Position numbers and translations under genes: made by a program
Shown: piece after piece, positions 7,932 to 16,329 of the stretch
How positions within the stretch are numbered: position 1 is the first letter of the stretch
How the letters are laid out: every line of letters begins with the position of its first letter
Origin: Jiella mangrovi
GTDB lineage: Bacteria; Pseudomonadota; Alphaproteobacteria; Rhizobiales; Rhizobiaceae
Assembly (NCBI RefSeq): GCF_017815135.1
Contig: NZ_JAGJCF010000003.1
Span: forward strand, 1-64,000
Direction of reading: 5' to 3'
DNA: 64,000 nucleotides
The notes under the pieces: model-generated
The model's input: the letters and a program-made list of their open reading frames with translations, nothing else
What the model was told of the DNA's origin: nothing
Databases searched by the model: none

Positions 7932-9041
7932 ATGGCGGCAAGGCCTCGCAAGTCAGCCTCGAACGCATCCGCCGGCAAGGCGGCGAAATCGGTGAGCGAG
8001 AGTTCGGCCGAGCAGATCGTCAAGACGCTCGAGCATTTCGATGCGCCGGCGCCGGCCAAGTTCTCCAAGGACGACGAGATCCGCTCCTATCGTGACATGC
8101 TGCTGATCCGCCGGTTCGAGGAAAAGGCCGGCCAGCTCTACGGCATGGGCTTCATCGGCGGCTTCTGCCATCTCTATATCGGCCAGGAGGCCGTCGTCGT
8201 CGGTATGCAGATGGCGATGAAGGATGGCGATCAGGTCGTCACCGGCTATCGCGACCACGGCCACATGCTCGCAACAGGCATGGAAGCGCGCGGCGTCATG
8301 GCCGAGCTCACCGGCCGCCGCTCCGGCTATTCGCGGGGCAAGGGCGGCTCGATGCACATGTTCTCCAAGGAGAAGAAGTTCTACGGCGGCCATGGCATCG
8401 TCGGCGCGCAGGTGCCGATCGGAACGGGCCTTGCCTTCTCGAACAAGTACGAGGGCACCGACGCTATCGCGATCACCTATTTCGGCGACGGCGCGGCCAA
8501 TCAGGGCCAGGTCTACGAGAGCTTCAACATGGCCTCGCTGTGGAAGCTGCCGGTGGTCTATGTCGTCGAGAACAATCGCTACGCCATGGGTACCTCGGTC
8601 AACCGGGCGTCGGCCGAGACGGATTTTTCCCATCGCGGCCTGTCCTTCAAGATTCCCGGCTTCCAGGTCGATGGCATGGATGTGCGAGCGGTGAAGGCGG
8701 CGGGTGATCTGGCGGCCGAGCACTGTCGCTCGGGCGAGGGGCCGATCATCCTCGAAATGATGACCTACCGCTATCGCGGCCATTCGATGTCCGATCCCGC
8801 CAAGTACCGGACCCGCGACGAGGTGCAGAAGATGCGCTCCGAGTCCGATCCGATCGAGCAGGTCAAGAAGCGGCTGGTCTCCGACCACGGCATGTCCGAG
8901 GACGACGTCAAGGCGATCGACAAGGAAGTCCGCGACGTCGTCGCCGATGCGGCGGACTTCGCCCAGAGCGACCCGGAGCCGGATCCGTCCGAGCTTTGGA
9001 CCGACATCTACGCCGACGACATTCCGCAGGCGGCCGAATAA
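7932..9041 (+). CDS. pdhA: Pyruvate dehydrogenase E1 component, alpha subunit
   Basis: The 369-residue alpha chain of the heterotetrameric E1. It decarboxylates pyruvate with thiamine diphosphate and passes the acetyl group to lipoyl-E2. The thiamine diphosphate motif starts at GDGAAN (185-190) and ends near VVENNRYA. The phosphorylation-loop region YRGHSMSDPAKYR is conserved. A 45-residue Ala/Ser/Lys-rich N-terminus precedes the catalytic core. The ATG at 7932 has AAGGGAG ahead of it. It is the first gene of the pdh operon, whose next coding start is 114 bp downstream. Confidence 0.96.
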   Translation: MAARPRKSASNASAGKAAKSVSESSAEQIVKTLEHFDAPAPAKFSKDDEIRSYRDMLLIRRFEEKAGQLYGMGFIGGFCHLYIGQEAVVVGMQMAMKDGDQVVTGYRDHGHMLATGMEARGVMAELTGRRSGYSRGKGGSMHMFSKEKKFYGGHGIVGAQVPIGTGLAFSNKYEGTDAIAITYFGDGAANQGQVYESFNMASLWKLPVVYVVENNRYAMGTSVNRASAETDFSHRGLSFKIPGFQVDGMDVRAVKAAGDLAAEHCRSGEGPIILEMMTYRYRGHSMSDPAKYRTRDEVQKMRSESDPIEQVKKRLVSDHGMSEDDVKAIDKEVRDVVADAADFAQSDPEPDPSELWTDIYADDIPQAAE

Positions 9042-9154
9042 CCACTGCGGCGCGCCGATGCCGGGCGACGCGATGATCAAATATCAGCGGGCCACCGTGC
9101 GGTTTGGCGAGAAGCCCCGCCCGCAAGACCCGACTGTCAGGAGGAAACACCTTC

Positions 9155-10612
9155 ATGCCGACTGAAATCCTGATGCCGGCGTTGTCCCCCACCATGGAAG
9201 AGGGGACACTCGCCAAATGGGTCAAGAAGGTCGGCGACAGCGTCGCCCCCGGCGACGTCATCGCCGAGATCGAGACCGACAAGGCCACGATGGAAGTCGA
9301 GGCCGTCGATGAGGGCACGCTCGGCAAGATCCTGATCGACGAGGGTGCCGAGGGCGTCAAGGTCAACACGCCGATCGCCCTCCTGCTCGAAGAGGGCGAG
9401 GACGAGAGCGCGCTGGAAAACGGTGCCTCCGGCTTCGGCAAGTCCATGGCGAACGGTTCCGCCGAAAGCGCCGGCGGTTCCAGCGACGCCGAAGCGGAGG
9501 CCGAAAAGCCCGCCGCTTCTCCCGTCGAAAGCATGGAAGCGCGCCGCGTTCCCGCCGAGGGCAAGACGCATCCCGATCTCGACGATCCGGAAGGTGAGCT
9601 CGCCCAGGAGATCCCCGAGGGCACGGAGATGGTCTCGGTGACGGTCCGCGAGGCGTTGCGTGATGCCATGGCCGAAGAGATGCGCCGCGACGAGAAGGTC
9701 TTCGTCATGGGCGAGGAGGTCGCCGAGTATCAGGGCGCCTACAAGATCACCCAGGGGCTGCTCGACGAGTTCGGCGCGCGCCGCGTCGTCGATACGCCGA
9801 TCACCGAGCACGGTTTTGCCGGTCTTGGCGTGGGCGCTGCCTTTGGCGGGCTGAAGCCGATCGTTGAATTCATGACCTTCAACTTCGCCATGCAGGCGAT
9901 CGACCAGATCATAAACTCGGCCGCCAAGACGCTCTACATGGCGGGCGGCCAGATGGGCTGTCCGATCGTGTTCCGCGGGCCGAACGGCGCTGCCGCCCGC
10001 GTCGCCGCACAGCACAGCCAGGATTATGCGGCCTGGTACAGCCACGTTCCGGGTCTGAAGGTCGTCCAGCCCTATTCGGCGGCCGACGCCAAGGGGCTCC
10101 TGAAATCCGCGATCCGCGATCCGAATCCGGTGGTCTTTCTCGAAAACGAGATCCTCTACGGACACAGCTTCGAGATTCCGAAGATCGACGACTGGACCGT
10201 GCCGATCGGTAAGGCCCGTATTCATCGCAAGGGTACGGACGTCACCATCGTCTCCTTCGGCATCGGCATGACCTATGCGGTGAAAGCCGCGGAAGAGCTC
10301 GCCAAGGAAGGGATCGAAGCGGAGATCGTCGATCTTCGCACCATCCGGCCGATGGACATGGATACCGTCATCCGCTCGGTGAAGAAGACCAATCGCTGCG
10401 TCACCGTCGAGGAAGGCTATCCGCAGAGTTCGGTCGGCGCCCATATCGCTTCGGAGATCATGGTCCGCGCCTTCGACTATCTCGATGCTCCGGTTCTCAA
10501 GGTCGCCGGCAAGGACGTGCCGATGCCCTACGCCGCCAATCTCGAAAAGCTGGCGCTGCCCTCGGTCAAGGAAGTGATCGATGCGGTAAAGGCCGTGACC
10601 TATCGCGATTGA
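9155..10612 (+). CDS. pdhB: Pyruvate dehydrogenase E1 component, beta subunit with N-terminal lipoyl domain
   Basis: A 485-residue E1-beta carrying an extra lipoyl domain, a trait of alphaproteobacteria. Residues 1-80 form the lipoyl domain with the modified lysine K43 in [11 protein letters not shown]. An acidic Ala/Ser/Glu linker covers about 85-145. The transketolase-like core follows ([15 protein letters not shown] onward, [18 protein letters not shown], then the C-terminal domain). GAGGAAA lies nine bases before the ATG at 9155. The linker is less conserved than both domains. With pdhA it forms E1. Confidence 0.96.
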   Translation: MPTEILMPALSPTMEEGTLAKWVKKVGDSVAPGDVIAEIETDKATMEVEAVDEGTLGKILIDEGAEGVKVNTPIALLLEEGEDESALENGASGFGKSMANGSAESAGGSSDAEAEAEKPAASPVESMEARRVPAEGKTHPDLDDPEGELAQEIPEGTEMVSVTVREALRDAMAEEMRRDEKVFVMGEEVAEYQGAYKITQGLLDEFGARRVVDTPITEHGFAGLGVGAAFGGLKPIVEFMTFNFAMQAIDQIINSAAKTLYMAGGQMGCPIVFRGPNGAAARVAAQHSQDYAAWYSHVPGLKVVQPYSAADAKGLLKSAIRDPNPVVFLENEILYGHSFEIPKIDDWTVPIGKARIHRKGTDVTIVSFGIGMTYAVKAAEELAKEGIEAEIVDLRTIRPMDMDTVIRSVKKTNRCVTVEEGYPQSSVGAHIASEIMVRAFDYLDAPVLKVAGKDVPMPYAANLEKLALPSVKEVIDAVKAVTYRD

Positions 10613-10652
10613 GGCCAACACCGAACCAGACCGGGAAAGGACCCTTGCCACG

Positions 10653-11150
10653 ATGACGCCGGACGGCTCGCCAGAGATGACGCAGGCATCGACGCTCGTC
10701 CTGACGCGCGATGTGCGGCGGCCGCGCGAGCTCGTCTGGCGCTGTCTGACGCAGCCGGAGTGCTTCAAGGTCTGGTGGCGCGACAACCTCGAATTCGAGG
10801 CGAGGCCCGGCGGCCGGTTCGTCGAGCCATGGGTGGATCCGTCCGGGCGCGAGCGTGTGACGCGGGCCGAGGTGACGGCATTTCAGCCGCCCGAGGGCTT
10901 CGTCATGGTCTGGGCCGACGAGGACTGGGAGTTCGATACGGTGGTGTCGGTCTCCTTGACCGCGATCGATAACGGCACCCGGGTCATGATCGAGCACCAG
11001 GGGTGGGAGAAGGTCGGCGAACCCGATCGCGCGACCTATCTTCTCGACCATCACGCCGGTTGGCAAAAACACCTTGGCAACCTGACGGCCTTCGCCGAAG
11101 ATCTCGCGGCCGACGATGCAGTTTCGTCCGGCCGCGGGGGCCTGCATTGA
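10653..11150 (+). CDS. SRPBCC/AHSA1-like domain protein inside the pdh operon
   Basis: A 165-residue protein with the START-like (SRPBCC) fold pattern. LTRDVRRPRELVWRCLTQPECFKVWW is the typical N-terminus, followed by GGRFVEPW, TRAEVTAFQPPEGFVMVW and a last helix GWQKHLGNLTAFAEDL. Members bind hydrophobic ligands or act as Aha1-like partners; no enzyme motif is seen. It follows pdhB by 40 bp and is likely co-transcribed, but its role in the complex is not known. The ATG at 10653 is used; an ATG at 10677 would shorten it by 8 residues. Confidence 0.8.
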   Translation: MTPDGSPEMTQASTLVLTRDVRRPRELVWRCLTQPECFKVWWRDNLEFEARPGGRFVEPWVDPSGRERVTRAEVTAFQPPEGFVMVWADEDWEFDTVVSVSLTAIDNGTRVMIEHQGWEKVGEPDRATYLLDHHAGWQKHLGNLTAFAEDLAADDAVSSGRGGLH

Positions 11151-11162
11151 GCGGAGGTGCAC

Positions 11163-11774
11163 ATGTCGACGGCTGAGCAGCTCTCTTCGACGCGGGCAGA
11201 ACCAGCGACCTATGCGGATCTGGAAGCAGTGCATCCGCATCTCGTCGCGGAGATCATCGACGGCGAGTTGGTGACACATCCACGGCCGGTGCCGAGGCAT
11301 TCAGCGGCGGCCTCTGCGCTGGGAATGGAAATCGGCGATGCATTCCAGCGCGGTCGTTCGGGGCCGGGGGGATGGATTTTTCTGGATGAGCCCGAGCTTC
11401 ATTTGGGTTCCGACGTCGTCGTTCCCGATCTCGCCGGTTGGCGTAAGGAGCGCTTGCCGTCCTTCGACAAGGCTTTCATCGAAACTGCCCCCGATTGGGT
11501 CTGCGAGATCCTTTCGCCCTCGACCGAGCGCTACGACAGGGGCGCCAAGCGTCGCATCTATGCCGAGGCCGGCGTCAAGTATATGTGGCTCCTCGATCCC
11601 CGCGCGGAATTCATCGAAACCTTCATTCTTGCCGATGGCCAATGGCGCGTCGGCCCAACCTTCGACAACGACACGGCAGTTTCGGCAGAGCCCTTCGAGG
11701 CGATCTCGTTTCCGCTGACCATTTTGTGGCCGCTCAATCCGGCCGCTGACACCGACACTCAAAACGCGCAGTAA
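11163..11774 (+). CDS. Uma2 family (DUF820) putative nuclease
   Basis: A 203-residue protein of the Uma2 family, which has a PD-(D/E)XK-type nuclease fold. Visible hallmarks are TYADLEAVHPHLVAEIIDGELV, FLDEPELHLGSDVVVPDLAGWR (the acidic DEPE and VVPDLAGW), and WVCEILSPSTERYDRGAKR, which supplies the E-x-L-S-P-S and the lysine. The ATG at 11163 follows GCGGAGG by five bases. Uma2 genes usually spread as mobile accessory genes and their role is unproven. The position between pdhB and pdhC is unexpected for a core operon. Confidence 0.85.
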   Translation: MSTAEQLSSTRAEPATYADLEAVHPHLVAEIIDGELVTHPRPVPRHSAAASALGMEIGDAFQRGRSGPGGWIFLDEPELHLGSDVVVPDLAGWRKERLPSFDKAFIETAPDWVCEILSPSTERYDRGAKRRIYAEAGVKYMWLLDPRAEFIETFILADGQWRVGPTFDNDTAVSAEPFEAISFPLTILWPLNPAADTDTQNAQ

Positions 11775-11795
11775 GACGCTTTCGGAGACGCCCAA

Positions 11796-13247
11796 ATGCC
11801 GATCAACGTCACCATGCCCGCCCTGTCCCCGACGATGGAGGAAGGCAATCTCGCCAAATGGCTGATCAAGGAGGGCGACGAGGTCTCCGCCGGCGATATC
11901 ATCGCCGAGATCGAGACCGATAAGGCGACGATGGAGGTCGAGGCGGTCGACGAGGGCAAGCTTGCCAAGATCGTCGTTCCGGCGGGAACCGAAGGCGTCA
12001 AGGTCAACGAGGTGATCGCCATTCTCGCCGCCGACGGGGAAGACGTCTCCGAGGCCGCAAGCTCGGGTGGCGGCGATGGCGGCGGCTCGAAGGCCGGCGA
12101 CGACAAGGCCGGCGACGACAAGGGGGGTGCGATGGCGCCCGACCCGAAAGCCGACGCTGCGACGACCGGATCACAGGAAGCGGCCAAGGACCCGGAGATG
12201 CGCGGCGACAGCCGGGCAGCTTCCACCGGTTCGTCGAAGGCCGGCCCGGCGCCGACCGACGACAAAGGCGTGCGCGTCTTCGCGTCGCCGCTCGCGCGCC
12301 GTCTTGCTAAGGAAGCCGGCATCGAGCTTGCCGCGGTCGATGGCTCCGGGCCCCATGGCCGCGTGGTCAAGGCTGACGTCGAGGCGGCCAAGAAGGATGG
12401 CGGGGCGAAGACGTCCGCGACGGCCAAGGGTGCCGGGGACAAGGCGCCGGAAGCTGCTCCCGCGGGCGGCGCGACGCCGGCACCGGTCGCCAAGGGCCAG
12501 AGCGACGAACAGATCATGAAGCTCTTCCCGGAGGGCTCCTACGAGAAGATTCCGCATGACGGAATGCGCAAGACCATCGCCAAGCGCCTCGTCGAAGCCA
12601 AGCAGACGGTGCCGCATTTCTATCTGACGCTCGACTGCGAGATCGACGCGCTGTTGGCCCTGCGCAAGCAGCTCAACGACGCTGCACCGGTGACGAAGAG
12701 CGATCAGGGCGATCGGCCTGCCTACAAGCTGTCCGTCAACGACATGATCATCAAGGCCCATGCCCTGGCGCTGAAAGCCGTTCCGATGGCCAACGCCTCC
12801 TGGACCGAAGGTGCGATGCTGATCCACAAGCACGCCGATGTCGGCGTTGCGGTGTCGATCGACGGCGGGCTGATCACGCCGATCATTCGCCGCGCCGAGG
12901 AAAAGACCCTGTCGGCTATCTCCAACGAGATGAAGGACCTTGCCAAGCGCGCCCGCACGCGCAAGCTGAAGCCCGAGGAATATCAGGGCGGAACCTCGGC
13001 GGTCTCCAATCTGGGAATGTTCGGCATCAAGGACTTTTCCGCCGTCATCAACCCGCCCCATGCGACCATCCTCGCGGTCGGCGCGGGCGAACAGCGCGCC
13101 GTGGTGAAGGATGGCGCGGTTACGGTCGCGACGGTGATGACCGTGACGCTCTCCACCGACCACCGGGCGGTGGACGGAGCGCTCGGTGCCGAGCTCGTCA
13201 GCGCATTCAAGTCCCTGATCGAAAACCCGATGTCGATGCTGGTTTGA
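11796..13247 (+). CDS. pdhC: Pyruvate dehydrogenase E2 component, dihydrolipoyllysine acetyltransferase
   Basis: A 483-residue E2 core protein that transfers acetyl to CoA. One lipoyl domain covers residues 1-80, with K43 in [11 protein letters not shown], nearly identical to that of pdhB. A flexible Gly/Asp/Lys/Ala linker spans about 90-165, then a peripheral-subunit-binding domain ([29 protein letters not shown]). The catalytic domain follows a second linker and ends with STDHRAVDG, where H456 and D460 act. GGAG lies seven bases before the ATG. It is followed by an SGNH gene 13 bp later. Confidence 0.96.
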   Translation: MPINVTMPALSPTMEEGNLAKWLIKEGDEVSAGDIIAEIETDKATMEVEAVDEGKLAKIVVPAGTEGVKVNEVIAILAADGEDVSEAASSGGGDGGGSKAGDDKAGDDKGGAMAPDPKADAATTGSQEAAKDPEMRGDSRAASTGSSKAGPAPTDDKGVRVFASPLARRLAKEAGIELAAVDGSGPHGRVVKADVEAAKKDGGAKTSATAKGAGDKAPEAAPAGGATPAPVAKGQSDEQIMKLFPEGSYEKIPHDGMRKTIAKRLVEAKQTVPHFYLTLDCEIDALLALRKQLNDAAPVTKSDQGDRPAYKLSVNDMIIKAHALALKAVPMANASWTEGAMLIHKHADVGVAVSIDGGLITPIIRRAEEKTLSAISNEMKDLAKRARTRKLKPEEYQGGTSAVSNLGMFGIKDFSAVINPPHATILAVGAGEQRAVVKDGAVTVATVMTVTLSTDHRAVDGALGAELVSAFKSLIENPMSMLV

Positions 13248-13260
13248 GGGCGGACAGGCG

Positions 13261-13899
13261 ATGAAGACCGTCCTTGCCTATGGCGACTCGCTCACTTGGG
13301 GCTACAATCCCGAGACCGGCCTGCGTCACGAGTTCTTCGATCGCTGGCCGAACGTCGTCGCCAAGGCGCTGGGCCACAATGTCCGTGTGATTTCCGAGGG
13401 GCTGAACGGGCGCACGACGGTGTTCAACGACGAGATGGTGCCGGCAGAACGCAACGGCGCCAAGATCCTTCCGACGCTCCTTGCGAGCCACCAGCCGCTG
13501 GACGTCGTCGTCATCATGCTCGGCACCAACGATCTGAAGCGTCACACCGGCGGGGGGCGGGTGTTCGAGAGCCGGCAGGGGCTGGAGCGGCTGGTCGAGA
13601 TCGTCCAGACCTTCCCCTATCAGCGCGGCTACGAGCCGCCGAAGCTGCTGCTTGTCGCACCACCGCATTTTTGTCAGACGATGGAGCCCGACTTCTCGCT
13701 GCTGTTCGGTCATGCCGTGGAGGAATCCCAGCATTTTCGCTCGGCCGTGACCAAGGTCGCGGACGAATACAAATGCGCCATGTTCGATGCCGCCGAAGTT
13801 TGCGAAGCGTCGTCGGCCGATGGTGTCCATTTGACGGCCGAGCATACGCGCGCTCTTGGCGAGGCGCTGGTGGAGCCGATCAAGGCCCTGCTCGGCTAA
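13261..13899 (+). CDS. SGNH/GDSL-family hydrolase (arylesterase-like)
   Basis: A 212-residue cytoplasmic-looking hydrolase with the four SGNH blocks: GDSLTWGYNP (block I, Ser nucleophile, residues 8-17), SEGLNGRTT (block II, Gly), MLGTNDLK (block III, Asn), and DGVHLTAEH (block V, Asp-x-x-His). There is no signal peptide. The family cleaves esters, thioesters or acyl groups. It sits 13 bp after pdhC and before lpd, an arrangement I know from other Hyphomicrobiales. A link to acyl-thioester handling is inference. Confidence 0.88.
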   Translation: MKTVLAYGDSLTWGYNPETGLRHEFFDRWPNVVAKALGHNVRVISEGLNGRTTVFNDEMVPAERNGAKILPTLLASHQPLDVVVIMLGTNDLKRHTGGGRVFESRQGLERLVEIVQTFPYQRGYEPPKLLLVAPPHFCQTMEPDFSLLFGHAVEESQHFRSAVTKVADEYKCAMFDAAEVCEASSADGVHLTAEHTRALGEALVEPIKALLG

Positions 13900-13971
13900 C
13901 GAAGACCATTCCTATCCGAACCGATGGCGACGCAAGATCGCTCAATCTGATGATCCGCGGAGAAACGACCC

Positions 13972-15426
13972 ATGGCTGACACCTACGACATTCTGGTCAT
14001 CGGCGGCGGGCCGGGCGGCTATGTGGCGGCGATCCGAGCCGCGCAGCTCGGCTTCAAGACGGCCGTCGTCGAGCGCGAGCATCTCGGCGGCATCTGCCTC
14101 AACTGGGGCTGCATCCCGACCAAGGCGCTCCTGCGCTCGGCCGAGATTTTCCACTATGCCGAGCACGCCCAGAACTATGGTCTGAAAATCGAGAAGCCGA
14201 GCTTCGAGATGGAGGCGGTGGTCAAGCGCTCGCGTCAGGTCTCGGGACAGCTCGCCGGCGGCGTCGGCTATCTGATGAAGAAGAACAAGATCGACGTCAT
14301 CTGGGGCGAGGCGAAGATCACCAAGGCCGGCAAGGGCGGGCCGGTCGAGGTCGCCGTCGGCAAGATGAAGAAGCCGATCGTCGAGCCGCAGAACCCGGTG
14401 CCGAAGGGTACGCTGGGCGAGGGGACCTACAAGGCCAAGAACGTCATCGTCGCCACCGGCGCGCGGCCTCGCGTGCTCCCCGGCATCGAGCCGGACGGCG
14501 ACCGGATCTGGACCTATTTCGAGGCGATGAAGCCGAAGGCGATGCCAAAAAGCCTCGTTGTCATGGGCTCGGGCGCCATCGGCATCGAATTCGCCTCCTT
14601 CTTCCAGACCATGGGCGCCGACGTCACCGTCGTCGAACTTCTGCCGCAGATCATGCCGGTGGAAGACGCCGAGATCGCCAAGCTCGCCCGCAAGCAGCTG
14701 GAGAAGCGCGGGCTGAAGATCCTCACCGACGCCAAGATCGGCAAGGTCGAAAAGGGCAAGGACGGCGTCACCGTCACGGTCGAGACCAAGGGCGGCAAGA
14801 CCGAGACGCTGAAGGCCGAGCGGCTGATCTCGGCCGTCGGCGTCCAGGGCAACATCGAGGGTCTCGGCCTCGAGGAGCTCGGTGTCGAGACCGAGCGCGG
14901 CTGCATCAAGATCGACGGCTACGGCAAGACCAATGTCGAGGGCATCTATGCCATCGGCGACGTCGCAGGCCCGCCGATGCTCGCCCACAAGGCCGAGCAC
15001 GAGGGCACGATCTGCGTCGAAAAGATCAAGGGGATGGACGTCCATCCGATGACGAAGACCGAGATCCCCGGCTGCACCTATTGCCAGCCGCAGGTCGCCT
15101 CGGTCGGCCTCACCGAAGCCAAGGCCAAGGAAGCCGGCCGCGAGATCAAGGTCGGCCGCTTCACCTTCAACGGCAACGGCAAGGCGATCGCGCTGGGTGA
15201 GCCGGACGGCATGGTCAAGACGATCTTCGACGCCAAGACCGGCGAACTTCTCGGCGCCCACATGGTCGGCGCCGAGGTGACCGAGCTGATCCAGGGCTTC
15301 GTCATCGCCATGGGCCTCGAGACCACCGAGGAAGAGCTGATGCATTCGGTCTTCCCGCATCCGACCCTGTCGGAAATGATGCATGAAAGCGTTCTCGACG
15401 CTTATGGCCGCGTCATCCACATGTGA
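13972..15426 (+). CDS. lpdA: Dihydrolipoyl dehydrogenase (E3)
   Basis: A 484-residue FAD flavoenzyme that reoxidises dihydrolipoamide and makes NADH. The FAD-binding GGGPGGYVAA is at residues 11-20, the redox disulfide is C42 and C47 in GGICLNWGCIPTKAL, the NAD domain has VMGSGAIGIEF, and the C-terminal catalytic His-Glu pair is in HPTLSE. There is a lysine-rich insert around residues 115-145 seen in PDH-type E3s of this group. It closes the pdh operon, 72 bp after the SGNH gene. Confidence 0.96.
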   Translation: MADTYDILVIGGGPGGYVAAIRAAQLGFKTAVVEREHLGGICLNWGCIPTKALLRSAEIFHYAEHAQNYGLKIEKPSFEMEAVVKRSRQVSGQLAGGVGYLMKKNKIDVIWGEAKITKAGKGGPVEVAVGKMKKPIVEPQNPVPKGTLGEGTYKAKNVIVATGARPRVLPGIEPDGDRIWTYFEAMKPKAMPKSLVVMGSGAIGIEFASFFQTMGADVTVVELLPQIMPVEDAEIAKLARKQLEKRGLKILTDAKIGKVEKGKDGVTVTVETKGGKTETLKAERLISAVGVQGNIEGLGLEELGVETERGCIKIDGYGKTNVEGIYAIGDVAGPPMLAHKAEHEGTICVEKIKGMDVHPMTKTEIPGCTYCQPQVASVGLTEAKAKEAGREIKVGRFTFNGNGKAIALGEPDGMVKTIFDAKTGELLGAHMVGAEVTELIQGFVIAMGLETTEEELMHSVFPHPTLSEMMHESVLDAYGRVIHM

Positions 15427-15562
15427 GCCGGGGAAAACCGACGTCGCTCGCCGGCTCAATGGCAGTAATGTGGCAGAAAGTCTCGGTCTGCCTCTTGCCT
15501 GAAGGTCGCCGCCTCTAACTATCGACACACAATCACCCAATCGAACTTCGGGATAAATTGAA

Positions 15563-15817
15563 ATGATCGGTAGTTTTCTTGCGGCAATCATCGTCGGCGG
15601 TATTGCCGGCTGGCTCGCCGAGAAGGTCATGAAGAGCGACATGGGAGTGATGATGAACATCATTCTCGGCGTCGTCGGCGCCATCATCCTGTCCTTCATC
15701 CTGCGCCTGACGGGCATCGGCGCCGGTGCTTCGGCCTCGTTCTCCTTCGCTTATCTCATCACAGGTTTCGTCGGCGCCTGCTTGTTGATCCTCATCGCGC
15801 GGGCCGTCCGTCGCTGA
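15563..15817 (+). CDS. GlsB/YeaQ/YmgE family membrane protein
   Basis: An 84-residue transglycosylase-associated-type membrane protein. It has three hydrophobic segments: IGSFLAAIIVGGIAGWLAE, then MNIILGVVGAIILSFIL and a C-terminal YLITGFVGACLLILIARAV. The family is small and stress-linked in several bacteria; its biochemical role is unknown. A gene of this type after lpd is common in the order. The track on the other strand has no support. Confidence 0.85.
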   Translation: MIGSFLAAIIVGGIAGWLAEKVMKSDMGVMMNIILGVVGAIILSFILRLTGIGAGASASFSFAYLITGFVGACLLILIARAVRR

Positions 15818-15913
15818 CCAAAACGCCGCGGAGCGCAACGCCGACCTTGGCGGCGTCTGTCGAACGACGGCGACGGGTTTGGCGTCGCGACACTCTCTCC
15901 AAAATTCTCCCAG

Positions 15914-15953
15914 CAAACGGCCTCGCTCACCCGGCGGGGCCGTTTGTCGTTTT
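15914..15953 (+). terminator. Likely rho-independent terminator after the glsB-like gene
   Basis: CAAACGGCC at 15914-15922 pairs with GGCCGTTTG at 15938-15946, a perfect 9-bp stem, followed by TCGTTTTG. The T-run is interrupted, so strength is moderate. It falls about 100 bp after the glsB-like gene and is the natural end of the pdh transcript. Confidence 0.55.
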
Positions 15954-16069
15954 GCCTGATGAAAGTCTCCGGCAGCGGCCCGAAAATCGGAATCGATTTT
16001 CGCAAAGCACGATGTGTAGAATCAAAGAGGTAGGGCGTCCTTTGCGCGTCCTACCAGTGTGCACGACCG

Positions 16070-16303
16070 TCTCGTCGAACGGCGCATATCGAGGGCCTGA
16101 CAGTCTGAGATCAGACTAGGCGTCCGCTTTTATCGCGCTCGTCATGCTCGGGCCCCGTCCCGAGCATCCAGTGCGACGATGAAGCTTCTGTTTCATCGAA
16201 CGTTTATGGATTCTCGGGACGGGGCCCGAGAATGACGAAGCGTCGAACGGCGCGCCTTGTCGATCAAGTCGTGGCCGGCCCCCGAGCATCGTGTCGCGCA
16301 CTC
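16070..16303. repeat. Dispersed intergenic palindromic element, copy 2 (best preserved)
   Basis: About 234 bp. Left arm 16140-16170 (CGTCATGCTCGGG...AGCATCCA) and right arm 16207-16237 (TGGATTCTCGGG...GAATGACG) each form an internal palindrome and face each other. Flanks match copy 1 at 5643-5878, including TCTCGTCGAACGGCGCAT and GTCGTGGCCGGC. The right arm is identical over 31 nt to the one at 48317-48347. It lies between the glsB-like gene and the antiporter and contains no coding sequence. Confidence 0.8.
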
Positions 16304-16329
16304 AGGCGTCCTACCGGACGCATGGCGCG

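Noticed and set aside
9137-10786. 549-residue minus-strand frame opposite pdhB
   Set aside because: pdhB is certain; the opposite frame is rich in His/Asp/Arg as expected of antisense GC-rich sequence.
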